From positions 1-64,000 of the forward strand of contig CAWHWS010000001.1 of NCBI GenBank assembly GCA_963833115.1: DNA of 64,000 bases, given 5' to 3'. This document shows positions 36,252-47,107 of this stretch, piece after piece. Source of the stretch: Hasllibacter sp963833115 (GTDB lineage: Bacteria; Pseudomonadota; Alphaproteobacteria; Rhodobacterales; Rhodobacteraceae). Each line of letters begins with the position of its first letter. Position 1 is the first letter of the stretch. Below the pieces are notes generated by a model that saw nothing but the letters and a program-made list of their open reading frames with translations, was not told where the DNA came from and did not search any database. Made by a program: the position numbers and the translations under genes.

Positions 36252-37049
36252 GTGCATCTCGACGTGACGGATCTGCGCGGCTTCTACTACCGCACGCGGC
36301 TCGGACGGGCGGCGCAGGCCGCGATCCGCGCCCGGCTGGTGGAGAGCTGGGGCGACACCAAGGGCCTGACGGTGGCGGGCTACGGGTTCGCGGTGCCGCT
36401 CCTGCGCCCGTTCCGCGACCGGGCGCGCCGGACCATCGCGCTCATGCCCGCGCCGCAGGGGGTGATGCCCTGGCCCTCGGGCGAGCCCAACGTCTCGGTC
36501 CTCACCGAGGAGACGCGCTGGCCGATCGAGACGGGGCATGTCGACCGGCTGGTCCTGATGCACGGGCTGGAGACCTCAGAGAACGCGCCGGGCGTGCTCG
36601 ACGAGGCCGAGCGCGTGCTGGGGCCGGGCGGGCGCATGGCCCTGGTGGTGCCCAACCGCGGCGGCCTCTGGGCGCGCCGGGACAAGACGCCCTTCGGCTA
36701 CGGCCGGCCATATTCGCTGGGCCAGCTCGAGGCGCAGCTCCGGCGCCACGGGCTCGAGCCGCACGCCCATGTCGCGGCGCTGTTCCAGCCGCCGTCGCAC
36801 CGACGGTTCTGGCTGCGGGTCGGCCCGCTCATGGAGCGCGTCGGGCGGCGCGTCTCGAACCGCTGGGCCGGCGGCGTCCTGATCGTGGAGGCGCGCAAGC
36901 AGGTGCCCGCCCGCCCGCGCCCCGGCCTGAGCGAGCGGGTGCGCGCGCCCATCGAGGGGGCGCTCGGCCTGGGCGAGCCGGCCGGGCAGCCGGCGCGGCG
37001 GACGGCCGCGGACCGGGAGAAATGCGGAGCGCCGAGGCGAGCCCACTGA
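36252..37049 (+). CDS. SAM-dependent methyltransferase-like protein next to gloB
   Basis: A 265-residue protein of the class I methyltransferase type found next to gloB in Rhodobacterales. VAGYGFAVPLLRPF stands where the glycine-rich SAM loop is expected. DRLVLMHGLETSENAPGVLDEAERVLGPGGRMALVVPNR is the post-SAM region, and TPFGYGRPYSLGQLEAQL follows. The SAM loop is less canonical than in strong methyltransferases, so substrate and activity are uncertain. The start is a GTG at 36252 with a weak ribosome-binding site. Confidence 0.75.
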   Translation: MHLDVTDLRGFYYRTRLGRAAQAAIRARLVESWGDTKGLTVAGYGFAVPLLRPFRDRARRTIALMPAPQGVMPWPSGEPNVSVLTEETRWPIETGHVDRLVLMHGLETSENAPGVLDEAERVLGPGGRMALVVPNRGGLWARRDKTPFGYGRPYSLGQLEAQLRRHGLEPHAHVAALFQPPSHRRFWLRVGPLMERVGRRVSNRWAGGVLIVEARKQVPARPRPGLSERVRAPIEGALGLGEPAGQPARRTAADREKCGAPRRAH

Positions 37050-37213
37050 TCTATCAGGGTTTTGATGCCGCCGCGCGGCCGCCGCCTCGCCTTGCCGGGG
37101 CCTGGGGCCTCTGCTACACGGCAGGCGATTTCGGGCCGGGATGCGCACGCCCCCGTCCGCGCAACCGAGGGCCGGCGCTCCGCGCCAGGCGGCCCGGCAC
37201 CGGAAGGACGGAC

Positions 37214-37770
37214 GTGGCGACAGGCAGTTATTCCGGCGGCATCGCGCAGCGCTACGCCACGGCCGTCTTCGCGATCGCGCAGGACGGCGGCGGGCTGGAC
37301 GCGCTCGAGCGCGACGTGGCCGCCCTGCGCGAGGCCCTGGAGGGCAGCGCCGACCTGCGCTCGCTGACGACCTCGCCGATCTACACGCGCGAGCAGCAGG
37401 GGGCCGGCATCGGGGCGGTGGCGGACGCGATGGGCCTGGGCCCGACGATGGGCAACACCCTGCGCCTGATGGCGACCAAGCGCCGGCTCTTCGCGGTGCC
37501 CGCCCTCCTGGCCGCGCTCGACGCGATGATCGCGCGGGCGCGCGGCGAGGTGACGGCCGAGGTCGCCAGCGCGCAGCCCCTGACGCAGGAGCAGCGCGCA
37601 GCCCTGGCTGAGACGCTCAGGAAGACCGTCGGCAAGGACGTCAAGATCAACCAGACCGTGGATGAGACCCTCATCGGCGGGCTGATCGTCAAGGTCGGCT
37701 CGAGGATGATCGACACGTCGATCAGGTCGAAGCTGAACCAGCTCAAGAGCATCATGAAAGAGGCCGGATG

Positions 37771-37771
<1 letters not shown>
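37214..37771 (+). CDS. atpH: F1Fo ATP synthase delta subunit
   Basis: A 185-residue stalk subunit that joins F1 to the Fo b subunits. It has SGGIAQRYATAVFAIAQDGG at the N-terminus and VDETLIGGLIVKVGSRMIDTSIRSKLNQL at the C-terminus, both diagnostic. The GTG at 37214 follows GGAAGG. It opens the F1 operon; Fo genes are not here, as is normal for Rhodobacterales. Confidence 0.95.
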
Positions 37772-39309
<1,538 letters not shown>

Positions 39310-39325
39310 GCCGCGGGGGGACGGC

Positions 39326-40195
39326 ATGCCCAGCCTCAAGGACCTCAAGAACCGGATCGAGAGCGTGAAATCCACGCGCAAGATCACCAAGGCCATGCAG
39401 ATGGTCGCGGCGGCCAAGCTCCGCCGCGCCCAGGACGCCGCCGAGCAGGCGCGCCCCTATGCGGAGCGATTCAACGCGGTGATGGCGCAGCTCGCGCAGG
39501 GCGTGGGCGACACCGGCCCGCGCCTCCTCGTCGGCACCGGGTCGGAGGAGACGCACCTCCTCGTGGTGATGACCTCCGAGCGCGGGCTCGCGGGCGGGTT
39601 CAACTCGAACATCGTCAAGCTGACGCGCACCCGCATCCGCGCGCTGCGCGGGGAGGGCAAGACGGTCAAGATCGTCACCGTCGGCAAGAAGGGGCGCGAC
39701 CAGCTTCGCCGCGACTTCAAGGACCTGCTCGTCCACCATGTCGACATGACCGAGGTGAAGCGCCCCCGCTACGAGGACGCGGCCCGCATCGCCAAGGACA
39801 TCCTCGGCCGGTTCGACGCGGGCGAGTTCGACGTGTGCACGCTGTTCTATTCCGAGTTCGAGAACGTCGTGACGCAGAAGCCCATCGCGCAGCGGATCAT
39901 CCCGGCCGAGTTCGACGCGCCCGAGGAGGGCGCCGGCGCCCCGCTCTACGATTACGAGCCCGGCGAGGAGGCGATCCTGGCCGACCTGCTGCCGCGCGGC
40001 GTGGCGACGCAGATCTTCGCCGCGCTCCTGGAGAACGCGGCCGGCGAGCAGGGCGCGCGGATGTCCGCGATGGACAACGCCACCCGCAACGCCGGCGACA
40101 TGATCGACCGCCTGACCGTGCAGTACAACCGCACGCGCCAAGCCGCGATCACCACCGAGCTGATCGAAATCATCGCCGGCGCGGAAGCGCTCTGA
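39326..40195 (+). CDS. atpG: F1Fo ATP synthase gamma subunit
   Basis: A 289-residue central shaft subunit. It begins PSLKDLKNRIESVKSTRKIT, has KAMQMVAAAKLRRAQ, SERGLAGGFNSNIVK, and ends AMDNATRNAGDMIDRLTVQYNRTRQAAITTELIEI, the highly conserved C-terminal helix. It lies 16 bases after atpA. Confidence 0.96.
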   Translation: MPSLKDLKNRIESVKSTRKITKAMQMVAAAKLRRAQDAAEQARPYAERFNAVMAQLAQGVGDTGPRLLVGTGSEETHLLVVMTSERGLAGGFNSNIVKLTRTRIRALRGEGKTVKIVTVGKKGRDQLRRDFKDLLVHHVDMTEVKRPRYEDAARIAKDILGRFDAGEFDVCTLFYSEFENVVTQKPIAQRIIPAEFDAPEEGAGAPLYDYEPGEEAILADLLPRGVATQIFAALLENAAGEQGARMSAMDNATRNAGDMIDRLTVQYNRTRQAAITTELIEIIAGAEAL

Positions 40196-40220
40196 GCCCG
40201 CACCGAATCCGGAGACACCA

Positions 40221-41642
40221 ATGCCCGAAGCTAAAGGCAAGATCACGCAGGTCATCGGCGCCGTCGTCGACGTGCAGTTCGACGGCGGCCTGCCCGAGAT
40301 CCTCAACGCCCTGACGACCGACAACAACGGCAAGATGCTGACGCTCGAGGTCGCGCAGCACCTCGGCGAGAGCACCATCCGCGCCATCGCCATGGACGCG
40401 ACCGAGGGCCTGGTCCGCGGCCAGGCGGTCACCGACAGCGGCCGCCCGATCCAGGTGCCCGTCGGCGCCGCCACGCTGGGCCGGATCATGAACGTCGTCG
40501 GCGATCCGGTCGACGAGAAGGGCCCCGTCGAGGCGGACGAGTACCGCCCCATCCACGCGCCCGCGCCGACCTTCGCCGAGCAGTCGACGAGCTCGGACAT
40601 CCTGGTGACCGGGATCAAGGTGATCGACCTCCTCGCGCCTTATTCCAAGGGCGGGAAGATCGGCCTGTTCGGCGGCGCCGGGGTCGGCAAGACGGTGCTG
40701 ATCCAGGAGCTGATCAACAACATCGCCAAGGTGCACTCCGGCTACTCGGTCTTCGCCGGGGTCGGCGAGCGCACGCGCGAGGGCAACGACCTCTACTACG
40801 AGTTCATCGAATCGGGCGTCATCGACAAGGACGACCTCACCAAGTCCAAGGTGGCCCTCGTCTACGGGCAGATGAACGAGCCGCCGGGCGCGCGCGCGCG
40901 GGTCGCGCTCTCCGGCCTGACCATGGCCGAGCAGTTCCGCGACCAGTCCGGTGCGGACGTGCTCTTCTTCGTCGACAACATCTTCCGGTTCACGCAGGCG
41001 GGCTCCGAGGTCTCGGCGCTCCTGGGCCGCATTCCCTCGGCGGTGGGCTACCAGCCGACGCTGGCCACCGACATGGGCGCGCTGCAGGAGCGGATCACCT
41101 CGACCAAGGCGGGCTCGATCACGAGCGTCCAGGCGATCTACGTGCCCGCGGACGACCTCACCGACCCGGCGCCCGCCACGTCCTTCGCGCACCTGGACGC
41201 CACGACCGTGCTGTCGCGCTCGATCTCGGAGCTGGGCATCTACCCGGCCGTGGACCCGCTCGATTCGACCTCGCGCATCCTCGACCCGCAGGTCGTGGGC
41301 GAGGAGCACTACCGCGTCGCCGGCGACGTCCAGCAGATGCTGCAGCGCTACAAGTCGCTGCAGGACATCATCGCGATCCTGGGGATGGACGAGCTCTCCG
41401 AGGAGGACAAGCTGACCGTGCAGCGGGCGCGCAAGATCCAGCGCTTCCTGTCGCAGCCCTTCGACGTGGCCGAGGTGTTCACCGGCTCGCCGGGCGTGCA
41501 GGTCCCGCTCGAGGACACGATCAGCAGCTTCAAGGCCGTCGTCGCCGGCGAGTACGACCACCTGCCGGAGGCCGCGTTCTACATGGTCGGCGGCATCGAG
41601 GACGTGAAGGCCAAGGCCGAACGCCTCGCCGACGCCGCCTGA
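40221..41642 (+). CDS. atpD: F1Fo ATP synthase beta subunit
   Basis: The 473-residue catalytic subunit. It has Walker A GGAGVGKTVLIQELINNIA, GERTREGNDLYYEF with the catalytic Glu, MNEPPGARARVALSGLTMAE, and the DELSEEDKLTV loop near the C-terminus. It is 25 bases downstream of atpG with a good GGAG. Confidence 0.97.
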   Translation: MPEAKGKITQVIGAVVDVQFDGGLPEILNALTTDNNGKMLTLEVAQHLGESTIRAIAMDATEGLVRGQAVTDSGRPIQVPVGAATLGRIMNVVGDPVDEKGPVEADEYRPIHAPAPTFAEQSTSSDILVTGIKVIDLLAPYSKGGKIGLFGGAGVGKTVLIQELINNIAKVHSGYSVFAGVGERTREGNDLYYEFIESGVIDKDDLTKSKVALVYGQMNEPPGARARVALSGLTMAEQFRDQSGADVLFFVDNIFRFTQAGSEVSALLGRIPSAVGYQPTLATDMGALQERITSTKAGSITSVQAIYVPADDLTDPAPATSFAHLDATTVLSRSISELGIYPAVDPLDSTSRILDPQVVGEEHYRVAGDVQQMLQRYKSLQDIIAILGMDELSEEDKLTVQRARKIQRFLSQPFDVAEVFTGSPGVQVPLEDTISSFKAVVAGEYDHLPEAAFYMVGGIEDVKAKAERLADAA

Positions 41643-41704
41643 CCCAGCAGGGGCGGCGGCGGCAGCGCCGGACCGCCGCTCCGCCCTGACCAACGGAGGC
41701 CCCG

Positions 41705-42133
41705 ATGGCCGAGACCATGCAGTTCGACCTCGTCTCGCCCGAGCGGCGCCTCGCCTCGATGAAGGCGACCGAGGTGCGCATCCCGGGCGCCGATGGCGAC
41801 CTGACGGCGATGGCGTCCCACGCGCCGACGATCACCACCCTGCGGCCCGGCATCCTCACGGTCGTCGGCCCCGACGGGCAGACCGAGTTCGCGGTCACCG
41901 GCGGCTTCGCGGAGATCGGGGAGGGCGTGACCGTCCTCGCGGAGCGGGCCCTGCCGCGCGAGGAGATGACCCAGGAGGTCTTCGACGCCTACATGGACGA
42001 GGCGCGCGGCGCGCACGAGACCGCCCGCGCGACCAACGAGCCGGGCCCCGTGGACGAGGCCGCCAAGCTCCTGTCCGACATGGTCGCGATGGGCACGCAT
42101 ATCGGGCTCGACCCCAAGCAGGGCAACTTCTAG
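41705..42133 (+). CDS. atpC: F1Fo ATP synthase epsilon subunit
   Basis: A 142-residue subunit with the N-terminal beta sandwich (MQFDLVSPERRLASMKATEV, PGADGDLTAMASHAPTITTL, GPDGQTEFAVTGGFAEI). The C-terminal helical hairpin follows; its sequence departs from that of E. coli, as in other Rhodobacterales. It is the last gene of the F1 operon and is convergent with prs. Confidence 0.94.
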   Translation: MAETMQFDLVSPERRLASMKATEVRIPGADGDLTAMASHAPTITTLRPGILTVVGPDGQTEFAVTGGFAEIGEGVTVLAERALPREEMTQEVFDAYMDEARGAHETARATNEPGPVDEAAKLLSDMVAMGTHIGLDPKQGNF

Positions 42134-42144
42134 CACCCTGCGGG

Positions 42145-42167
42145 CCCGCGCCATGGCGGGGCGCGGG
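42145..42167. terminator. Possible two-way terminator between atpC and prs
   Basis: CCCGCGCC at 42145-42152 pairs with GGCGCGGG at 42160-42167 around a 7-base loop, between the convergent atpC and prs stops. No T run follows, so this is a weak prediction resting on position and stem strength. Confidence 0.35.
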
Positions 42168-42180
42168 GGCCGCCCGGGCC

Positions 42181-43200
42181 CTAGCGGCGGCCGAAGGTCC
42201 CCTCGTAGATCGTCCCGAGCGAGTCGGCGTCGAACAGCGAGCTGACGCTCGTGCCGTTCCAGATGTTGAGGATCGCCTGCGCGAACATCGGCGCGGTCGG
42301 CACGGTGCGGATGCGCGTGCAGGCCGCGACGTGCGGCGCGGGCAGGATCGAATCCGTCATCACCAGCGAGGAGAGGGCCGAGGCCTCGATCCGCTCCACC
42401 GCCGGATCGCTCAGCACCCCGTGGGAGATGTAGGCGTGGACCTCCGCCGCGCCCTCGCCGCGCAAGGTCTCGGCCGCCTTGCACAGCGTGCCGGCGGTGT
42501 CGGCGATGTCGTCCACCACGATGCAGACCCGCCCCGCGACGTCGCCGATCACGGTCATCTCCGCGACCTCGCCGGGGATGTCGCGTCGCTTGTCCACGAT
42601 CGCGAGGCGGGCGCCGATGCGCTTGGCGAGCTCGCGCGCGCGCGCCACCCCGCCCACGTCGGGAGAGACGACGGTGATCTCCGCGGTGCGCCCCTCGAAC
42701 CGCTTCTCGATGTCGAGGGCGAAGATCGGGGCCGCGTAGAGGTTGTCGACGGGGATGTCGAAGAAGCCCTGAATCTGCGCGGCGTGGAGGTCCATCGTCA
42801 GCACGCGCTCGATCCCCGCGCCGACCATGGTGTTGGCGACCAGCTTGGCGGTGATGGGCGTGCGCGCCTTGGTGCGCCGGTCCTGACGGGCATACCCGAA
42901 ATAGGGGATGACGGCGGTGATCCGCCGCGCGGAGGACCGGCGCAGCGCGTCGCAGATGATGAGGAGCTCCATCAGGTTGTCGTTGGCGGGGTTCGAGGTC
43001 GGCTGGAGGATGAACATGTCCTCGCCGCGCACGTTCTCGAACACCTCGACGAAGACCTCCCCGTCGTTGAACCGCTCGACGCGCGCGTCCACGAGGTCGA
43101 TCCGCGCGCCGCGATGCATCGACATGCGCCGGGCGATGGCCTTGGCCAAGGGCGGGTTCGCGTTGCCGGCGATGAGCTTCGGCTCGGGGGTCTGGGGCAT
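42181..43200 (-). CDS. prs: Ribose-phosphate pyrophosphokinase
   Basis: A 339-residue enzyme that makes PRPP for purine, pyrimidine, histidine and NAD synthesis. It has VEVFENVRGEDMFILQPTS, YARQDRRTKARTPITAK, the metal/ribose-5-phosphate motif TMDLHAAQIQGFFDIPVDNL, and the PRPP loop CIVVDDIADTAGTLCKAAE. There is one Rossmann-like repeat pair, as in class I enzymes. PRPP from this enzyme supplies HisG and PurE/PurK precursors encoded elsewhere in the window. Confidence 0.95.
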   Translation of the reverse strand: MPQTPEPKLIAGNANPPLAKAIARRMSMHRGARIDLVDARVERFNDGEVFVEVFENVRGEDMFILQPTSNPANDNLMELLIICDALRRSSARRITAVIPYFGYARQDRRTKARTPITAKLVANTMVGAGIERVLTMDLHAAQIQGFFDIPVDNLYAAPIFALDIEKRFEGRTAEITVVSPDVGGVARARELAKRIGARLAIVDKRRDIPGEVAEMTVIGDVAGRVCIVVDDIADTAGTLCKAAETLRGEGAAEVHAYISHGVLSDPAVERIEASALSSLVMTDSILPAPHVAACTRIRTVPTAPMFAQAILNIWNGTSVSSLFDADSLGTIYEGTFGRR

Positions 43201-43320
43201 GTCTCGGCGGACCCTCGGAGCGGCGGGGCTAGGGATTCGCCCGGCGTTGCCGCGGCGATAGCACGGGCCTAGGGTCGCGCGAAACAGGGGGCGACCCGCC
43301 CCTCCCCGCCGGAGCGCCCC

Positions 43321-43920
43321 ATGCCGCATATCGACTACTATTTCGCGACGATCTCCCCGTTCACCTATCTCGCGGGGACGCGGCTGGAGGCCGTCGCCGC
43401 CAAGCACGGCGCGAGCGTCGCCTACAAGCCGCTCGACATCATGCAGCTCTTCGGCCGGACGGGGGGCACGCCGCCCAAGGACCGCCACCCCAACCGCATC
43501 GAATGGCGCGCGCAGGAGCTGCCGCGGCAGGCGAGGAAGCTGGGCATGCCCCTCAACCTCAAGCCCGCGCACTGGCCGACGAACCCGGCGCCCTCCTCCT
43601 ACGCGATCATCGCGGCGCAGGAGGCGGGGGGCGGGGATCTCGGCGCGCTGGTCCACGGCTTCACCCGCGCTTGCTGGGCCGAGGAGCGCGACATCGCCCA
43701 GGACGACGTGGTGCGCGACGTCCTGTCTGCGGCCGGGTTCGATCCGGCGCTGGCCGATAGCGGGATGATGACCGCGGCCGACACCTATGCCCGCAACCTC
43801 GAGCAGGCGGTGCAGGCCGGCGCCTTCGGCGCGCCCTTCTACGTGACGGACGGGGGCGCGCGCCTCTGGGGGCAGGACCGGATCGACGACCTGGACCTGG
43901 TGCTCGCCGGCGAGCTCTAG
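43321..43920 (+). CDS. 2-hydroxychromene-2-carboxylate isomerase family protein (DsbA/GST kappa fold)
   Basis: A 199-residue protein. IDYYFATISPFTYLAGTRLE places Ser-Pro at the glutathione-binding site, as in HCCA isomerases and kappa GSTs (no CxxC). PPKDRHPNRIEWRAQELPRQA and AGAFGAPFYVTDGGARLWGQDRID are further family blocks. It is probably glutathione-dependent; the substrate here is not known and there is no aromatic-degradation cluster nearby. The next gene starts right after its stop. Confidence 0.87.
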   Translation: MPHIDYYFATISPFTYLAGTRLEAVAAKHGASVAYKPLDIMQLFGRTGGTPPKDRHPNRIEWRAQELPRQARKLGMPLNLKPAHWPTNPAPSSYAIIAAQEAGGGDLGALVHGFTRACWAEERDIAQDDVVRDVLSAAGFDPALADSGMMTAADTYARNLEQAVQAGAFGAPFYVTDGGARLWGQDRIDDLDLVLAGEL

Positions 43921-44736
43921 GTGCCCGAGGCCGAGCTCGGCGGCCACCGCCTGTCCTGGGCGGAGGGCGGCACGGGCGATCCGGCGCTCGTGATCCACTG
44001 CACGCTGGGCCGGGCCGGGGCCTGGCGGGGCGTGGCGGCGCATCTGCCGGCCTGGGTCGCGCCGGACCTGCCGGGGCACGGCGGCAGCGCGGACGTGCCC
44101 GCGCGGCGCGACCTGCTGGAGGTCTGCGCCGCCTCGGTCGGCGCGCTGCGCGACCGCGCCCGGGCAGTCGACATCGTCGGCCACAGCTACGGCGCGGTGG
44201 TGGCGCTGCGCATCGCCGCGAGCGCGCCGGAGCGGGTGCGGACCCTGACCCTGATCGAGCCGGTGCTCTTCGCCGCCGCCGAGGGCCGGCCCGAGCACGC
44301 GGCCTATCTCGCGACCCACGCCGCGGTCGCGCAGGCCCTGGCGGAGGGGCGCGAGGCGGAGGCGGCCGCCGCCTTCACCGCCGAATGGGGGGACGGGCGC
44401 CCCTGGAGCGCCCTGCCCGAGCGCGCGCGGGACTACATGACGGCGCGGATCGGCCTGGTGCCGCGGCAGGCGCCGGGGATCGTGGAGGACCGCTCGGGCC
44501 TCCTCGCGCCCGGCGTACCGGAGGGGATCGGGGCGCCGGTCCTCCTGATCGCGGGCACGGCCTCGCCGCCGGTCGTGGGCGCGATCCTGGACGCGCTGCA
44601 GGCGCGCCTGCCGCGGGCGGAGCGCGCCGTGGTGGCGGGCGCCGGGCACATGGCGCCGATCACCCATGCGGACGCCGTGGGGCCGATGATCGCCGCGCAC
44701 CTGCGCGGGGCCGGGGCCGGGGCCGAGGCCCCCTAG
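43921..44736 (+). CDS. Alpha/beta hydrolase
   Basis: A 271-residue cytosolic hydrolase with an unusual early strand (DPALVIHCTLGRAGAW where an HG loop is usual). The nucleophile elbow is GHSYGAVVALR (Ser), and the acid/His region is PVLLIAGTASPP to VAGAGHMAPITH. The GTG at 43921 directly follows the previous stop. The substrate is unknown. The TAG stop is shared on opposite strands with the convergent YcgN gene through a CTAG. Confidence 0.82.
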   Translation: MPEAELGGHRLSWAEGGTGDPALVIHCTLGRAGAWRGVAAHLPAWVAPDLPGHGGSADVPARRDLLEVCAASVGALRDRARAVDIVGHSYGAVVALRIAASAPERVRTLTLIEPVLFAAAEGRPEHAAYLATHAAVAQALAEGREAEAAAAFTAEWGDGRPWSALPERARDYMTARIGLVPRQAPGIVEDRSGLLAPGVPEGIGAPVLLIAGTASPPVVGAILDALQARLPRAERAVVAGAGHMAPITHADAVGPMIAAHLRGAGAGAEAP

Positions 44737-45224
44737 AGCGCGGAGGGCGGGCCCAGCGGCTCGTCGACGACGTGGTCCTCCCAATCCTCCTCGGAGACCT
44801 GGAACTCCGGCACCGTCCAGCCGCGGACCGAGACGCCGGCCTCATGCACGCTGTCGGGGGTGCCGGTCAGGAGCGGGTGCCAGTCGGGCAGGCCCTGGCC
44901 CAGGTGCAGGCGCCGGTAGGCGCAGGTCTCGGGCATCCAGTAGGCCGTGTCCTTCAGGCCGCGCGCCGTGAGCTGCACGCATTCGGACACGATCCGGCGG
45001 CGGGTCTCGTACTGCGCGCAGCGGCAGGTCTCCCCGTCCAGCAGGCGGCAGGCGACGCGGGTGAGGGCGACCTCCTGCGTGCGCTCGTCCTCGAGCTTGT
45101 TGAGGCAGCACTTGCCGCAACCGTCGCAGAGCGCCTCCCATTCGCGGGGGGTCATGCGGGTGAGGGGCGTCGTCTCCCAGTAGCGGGGGCGCAGGCCGGA
45201 GCGGGGGATGGGATCGTCCGTCAT
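44733..45224 (-). CDS. YcgN/UPF0260 family cysteine-cluster protein
   Basis: A 163-residue protein with the family's Cys set: EALCDGCGKCCLNKLED, VACRLLDGETCRCAQY and CVQLTARG, then DTAYWMPETCAYRRLHLGQGLPDWHPLLTG. The cysteine spacing suggests bound metal or iron-sulfur; the function is unknown. Its ATG overlaps the ribF stop (ATGA), so the two are coupled. Confidence 0.92.
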   Translation of the reverse strand: MTDDPIPRSGLRPRYWETTPLTRMTPREWEALCDGCGKCCLNKLEDERTQEVALTRVACRLLDGETCRCAQYETRRRIVSECVQLTARGLKDTAYWMPETCAYRRLHLGQGLPDWHPLLTGTPDSVHEAGVSVRGWTVPEFQVSEEDWEDHVVDEPLGPPSAL

Positions 45225-46156
45225 GCCAGGAGCCTGCGCGCCTCGGCGCAGTCGGCGGCCATCTGCTCGAGGAACGCGGCCTCGCCGTCGAAGACGGCCT
45301 CCGGGCGGAGGTAGTCCTGGAGGCCGACGCTCAGCCGCGCGCCGTAGAGGTCGCCCTCGAAGCCCAGGAGGTGGGTCTCCAGGTTCGGAATCTCGCCGCC
45401 GTAATGGGGGCGCACGCCGAGGGAGGCGGCGCCGGGATAGGAGCCGGCATGGGGACCGTCCGCGACCTCGGCTCGCACCGCGTAGACGCCGAAGCGCGGC
45501 AGGTGCAGCCCCTCCAGCGCGACGTTGGCGGTGGGATAGCCGAGGGTGCGGCCGCGCTTCTCGCCGTGGATCACCTCGCCCTCGATGACGTGGAGGTCGC
45601 CCAGCATGGACGCGGCGGCGCGCGGATCGCCGGCGCTCAGGGCGGCGCGGATCGCGGTGGAGGAGACCTCCCGCCCCGCGCCGAGGGCGACGATGGGCGC
45701 GGCGGTGACCGCGAAGCCGGTCGCGGCGCCCAGAGCGCGCAGGGTGTCCGGATCGCCGGCGCGCGCGGCGCCGAAGCGGAAATCGGCGCCGGTCACGGCA
45801 TGCGCGATGCCCAGGCGGGCGCCCAGCGTTTCGCGTGCGAAACGCTCGGGGGGCTGCGCCGCGAGGGCGCCGTCGAAGGCGAGCTCGTAGAGATGGTCGA
45901 CGCCCAGCGCGGCGAGCCGCCGGGCCCGGGCGTCCGGCGTCATCAACCGGAAGGGCGCGCCGCCGGGGTCGAAATGGCTGCGCGGATGGGGCTCGAAGGT
46001 GACCACGCCCAGGGGCGCGCCGGCGGTGGCGGCGATGGCGCGGGCCACGTCGATCGTGGCGCGGTGGCCGAGGTGGACGCCGTCGAAATTGCCGATGGCG
46101 CAGACCGCGCCGCGATCGTCCGGGGCGATCGCGCCGGGGTCGGTGTGCCGCTTCAT
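45221..46156 (-). CDS. ribF: Bifunctional riboflavin kinase/FAD synthetase
   Basis: A 311-residue enzyme making FMN and FAD. The N-terminal adenylyltransferase has CAIGNFDGVHLGHRATI and VTFEPHPRSHF, with SSTAIRAALSAGD. The C-terminal kinase has GEKRGRTLGYPTANV and ASLGVRPHYGG. The ATG at 46156 (MKRHTDPGAIAPDD) is preferred to one 12 codons upstream that adds a Pro-rich leader. Confidence 0.94.
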   Translation of the reverse strand: MKRHTDPGAIAPDDRGAVCAIGNFDGVHLGHRATIDVARAIAATAGAPLGVVTFEPHPRSHFDPGGAPFRLMTPDARARRLAALGVDHLYELAFDGALAAQPPERFARETLGARLGIAHAVTGADFRFGAARAGDPDTLRALGAATGFAVTAAPIVALGAGREVSSTAIRAALSAGDPRAAASMLGDLHVIEGEVIHGEKRGRTLGYPTANVALEGLHLPRFGVYAVRAEVADGPHAGSYPGAASLGVRPHYGGEIPNLETHLLGFEGDLYGARLSVGLQDYLRPEAVFDGEAAFLEQMAADCAEARRLLA

Positions 46157-46208
46157 GGCGCGGGGGGTAGACGGCGGCCCCGGCCGGCGCAACGGGGCAT
46201 GGCGCGCG

Positions 46209-47084
46209 CTATCGCAGGGCCGCGATGGCGTAGGCCGGGCTCGCCATCGCGGCGTCGAGGAAGGCCGCGAGGCGCCCCTCGTCGATGGTGCCGCCGGGCG
46301 CGACCTCGCCGGAGGCGAGGCCGCCGGCGACGAAGAGGGCGTCCAGCCCCTCGCCGCGCGCGCCGGCGATGTCGGTCGCGATGCCGTCGCCCATGCAGAG
46401 GATCTCCGCGTCCTCGACGTCCGCGATCTCGGCGAGGCGGCGGCGGGCGAGGTCGTAGATGGGCGGGTGCGGCTTGCCGAAATAGAGGCTCTCCCCGCCC
46501 ATGGAGGCGTATTCGGCGGCCAGCGCGCCGGCGCAGATCACCCGCCGGTCGCCGCGGTCCACGACGAGATCGGGGTTCGCGCACAAGAGCTTGAGGCCCC
46601 GCTGCTTGGCGGCGAGGAAGGTCGGGCGGTAGTCGGCGGGGGCGTCGTTCGCGTCGTCCAGGGGGCCGGTGACCACGAGGCCCGTCGCCTCGGCCAGGGG
46701 GACGCGCTCGATGGCGAGGGTGTCCCCGGGGACGTCCTGCGGGGTGAAGAAGGCCGCGGCCTCTGCGGCGGTGCCGACGTGGTGTACGCGGGTGCCCACC
46801 ATGCCGCGATACATCGCCGTGCGGGCCGAATCGCCGGAGGAGGCGATGGTGTCCCAGCAATCCTCGGGCACGCCGATGGCCTCCAGCTGCTCCGCGACGG
46901 CGGCGCGGGGGCGGGGGGAGTTGGTCACGAGGACGACGATTCCGCCGGCCGACCTGTAGGCGCGCAGCGCCTCGACCGCCTCGGGGAAGGGGCGCACGCC
47001 ATCGTGCAGGCAGCCCCAGAGGTCGACGAAGGCGGCGCGGTATCCGCCGGAGATCTCGGCGAGGGAGGCGATGGTTCGGGTCAT
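46209..47084 (-). CDS. TIGR01459-family HAD-type phosphatase
   Basis: A 291-residue HAD hydrolase of the NagD-like class IIA. The nucleophile motif is AFVDLWGCLHDGVRPFPEA, motif II is VVLVTNSPRP, and motif III/IV is YFGKPHPPIYDLA with CMGDGIATDIAGARGEGLDAL. The family is alphaproteobacterial and its substrate is unknown. An ATGCGCAT-type repeat (copy 2) lies 23 bases upstream of its start. Confidence 0.9.
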   Translation of the reverse strand: MTRTIASLAEISGGYRAAFVDLWGCLHDGVRPFPEAVEALRAYRSAGGIVVLVTNSPRPRAAVAEQLEAIGVPEDCWDTIASSGDSARTAMYRGMVGTRVHHVGTAAEAAAFFTPQDVPGDTLAIERVPLAEATGLVVTGPLDDANDAPADYRPTFLAAKQRGLKLLCANPDLVVDRGDRRVICAGALAAEYASMGGESLYFGKPHPPIYDLARRRLAEIADVEDAEILCMGDGIATDIAGARGEGLDALFVAGGLASGEVAPGGTIDEGRLAAFLDAAMASPAYAIAALR

Positions 47085-47107
47085 TGGTCGATCCTCGAGG
47101 GGCGGGT

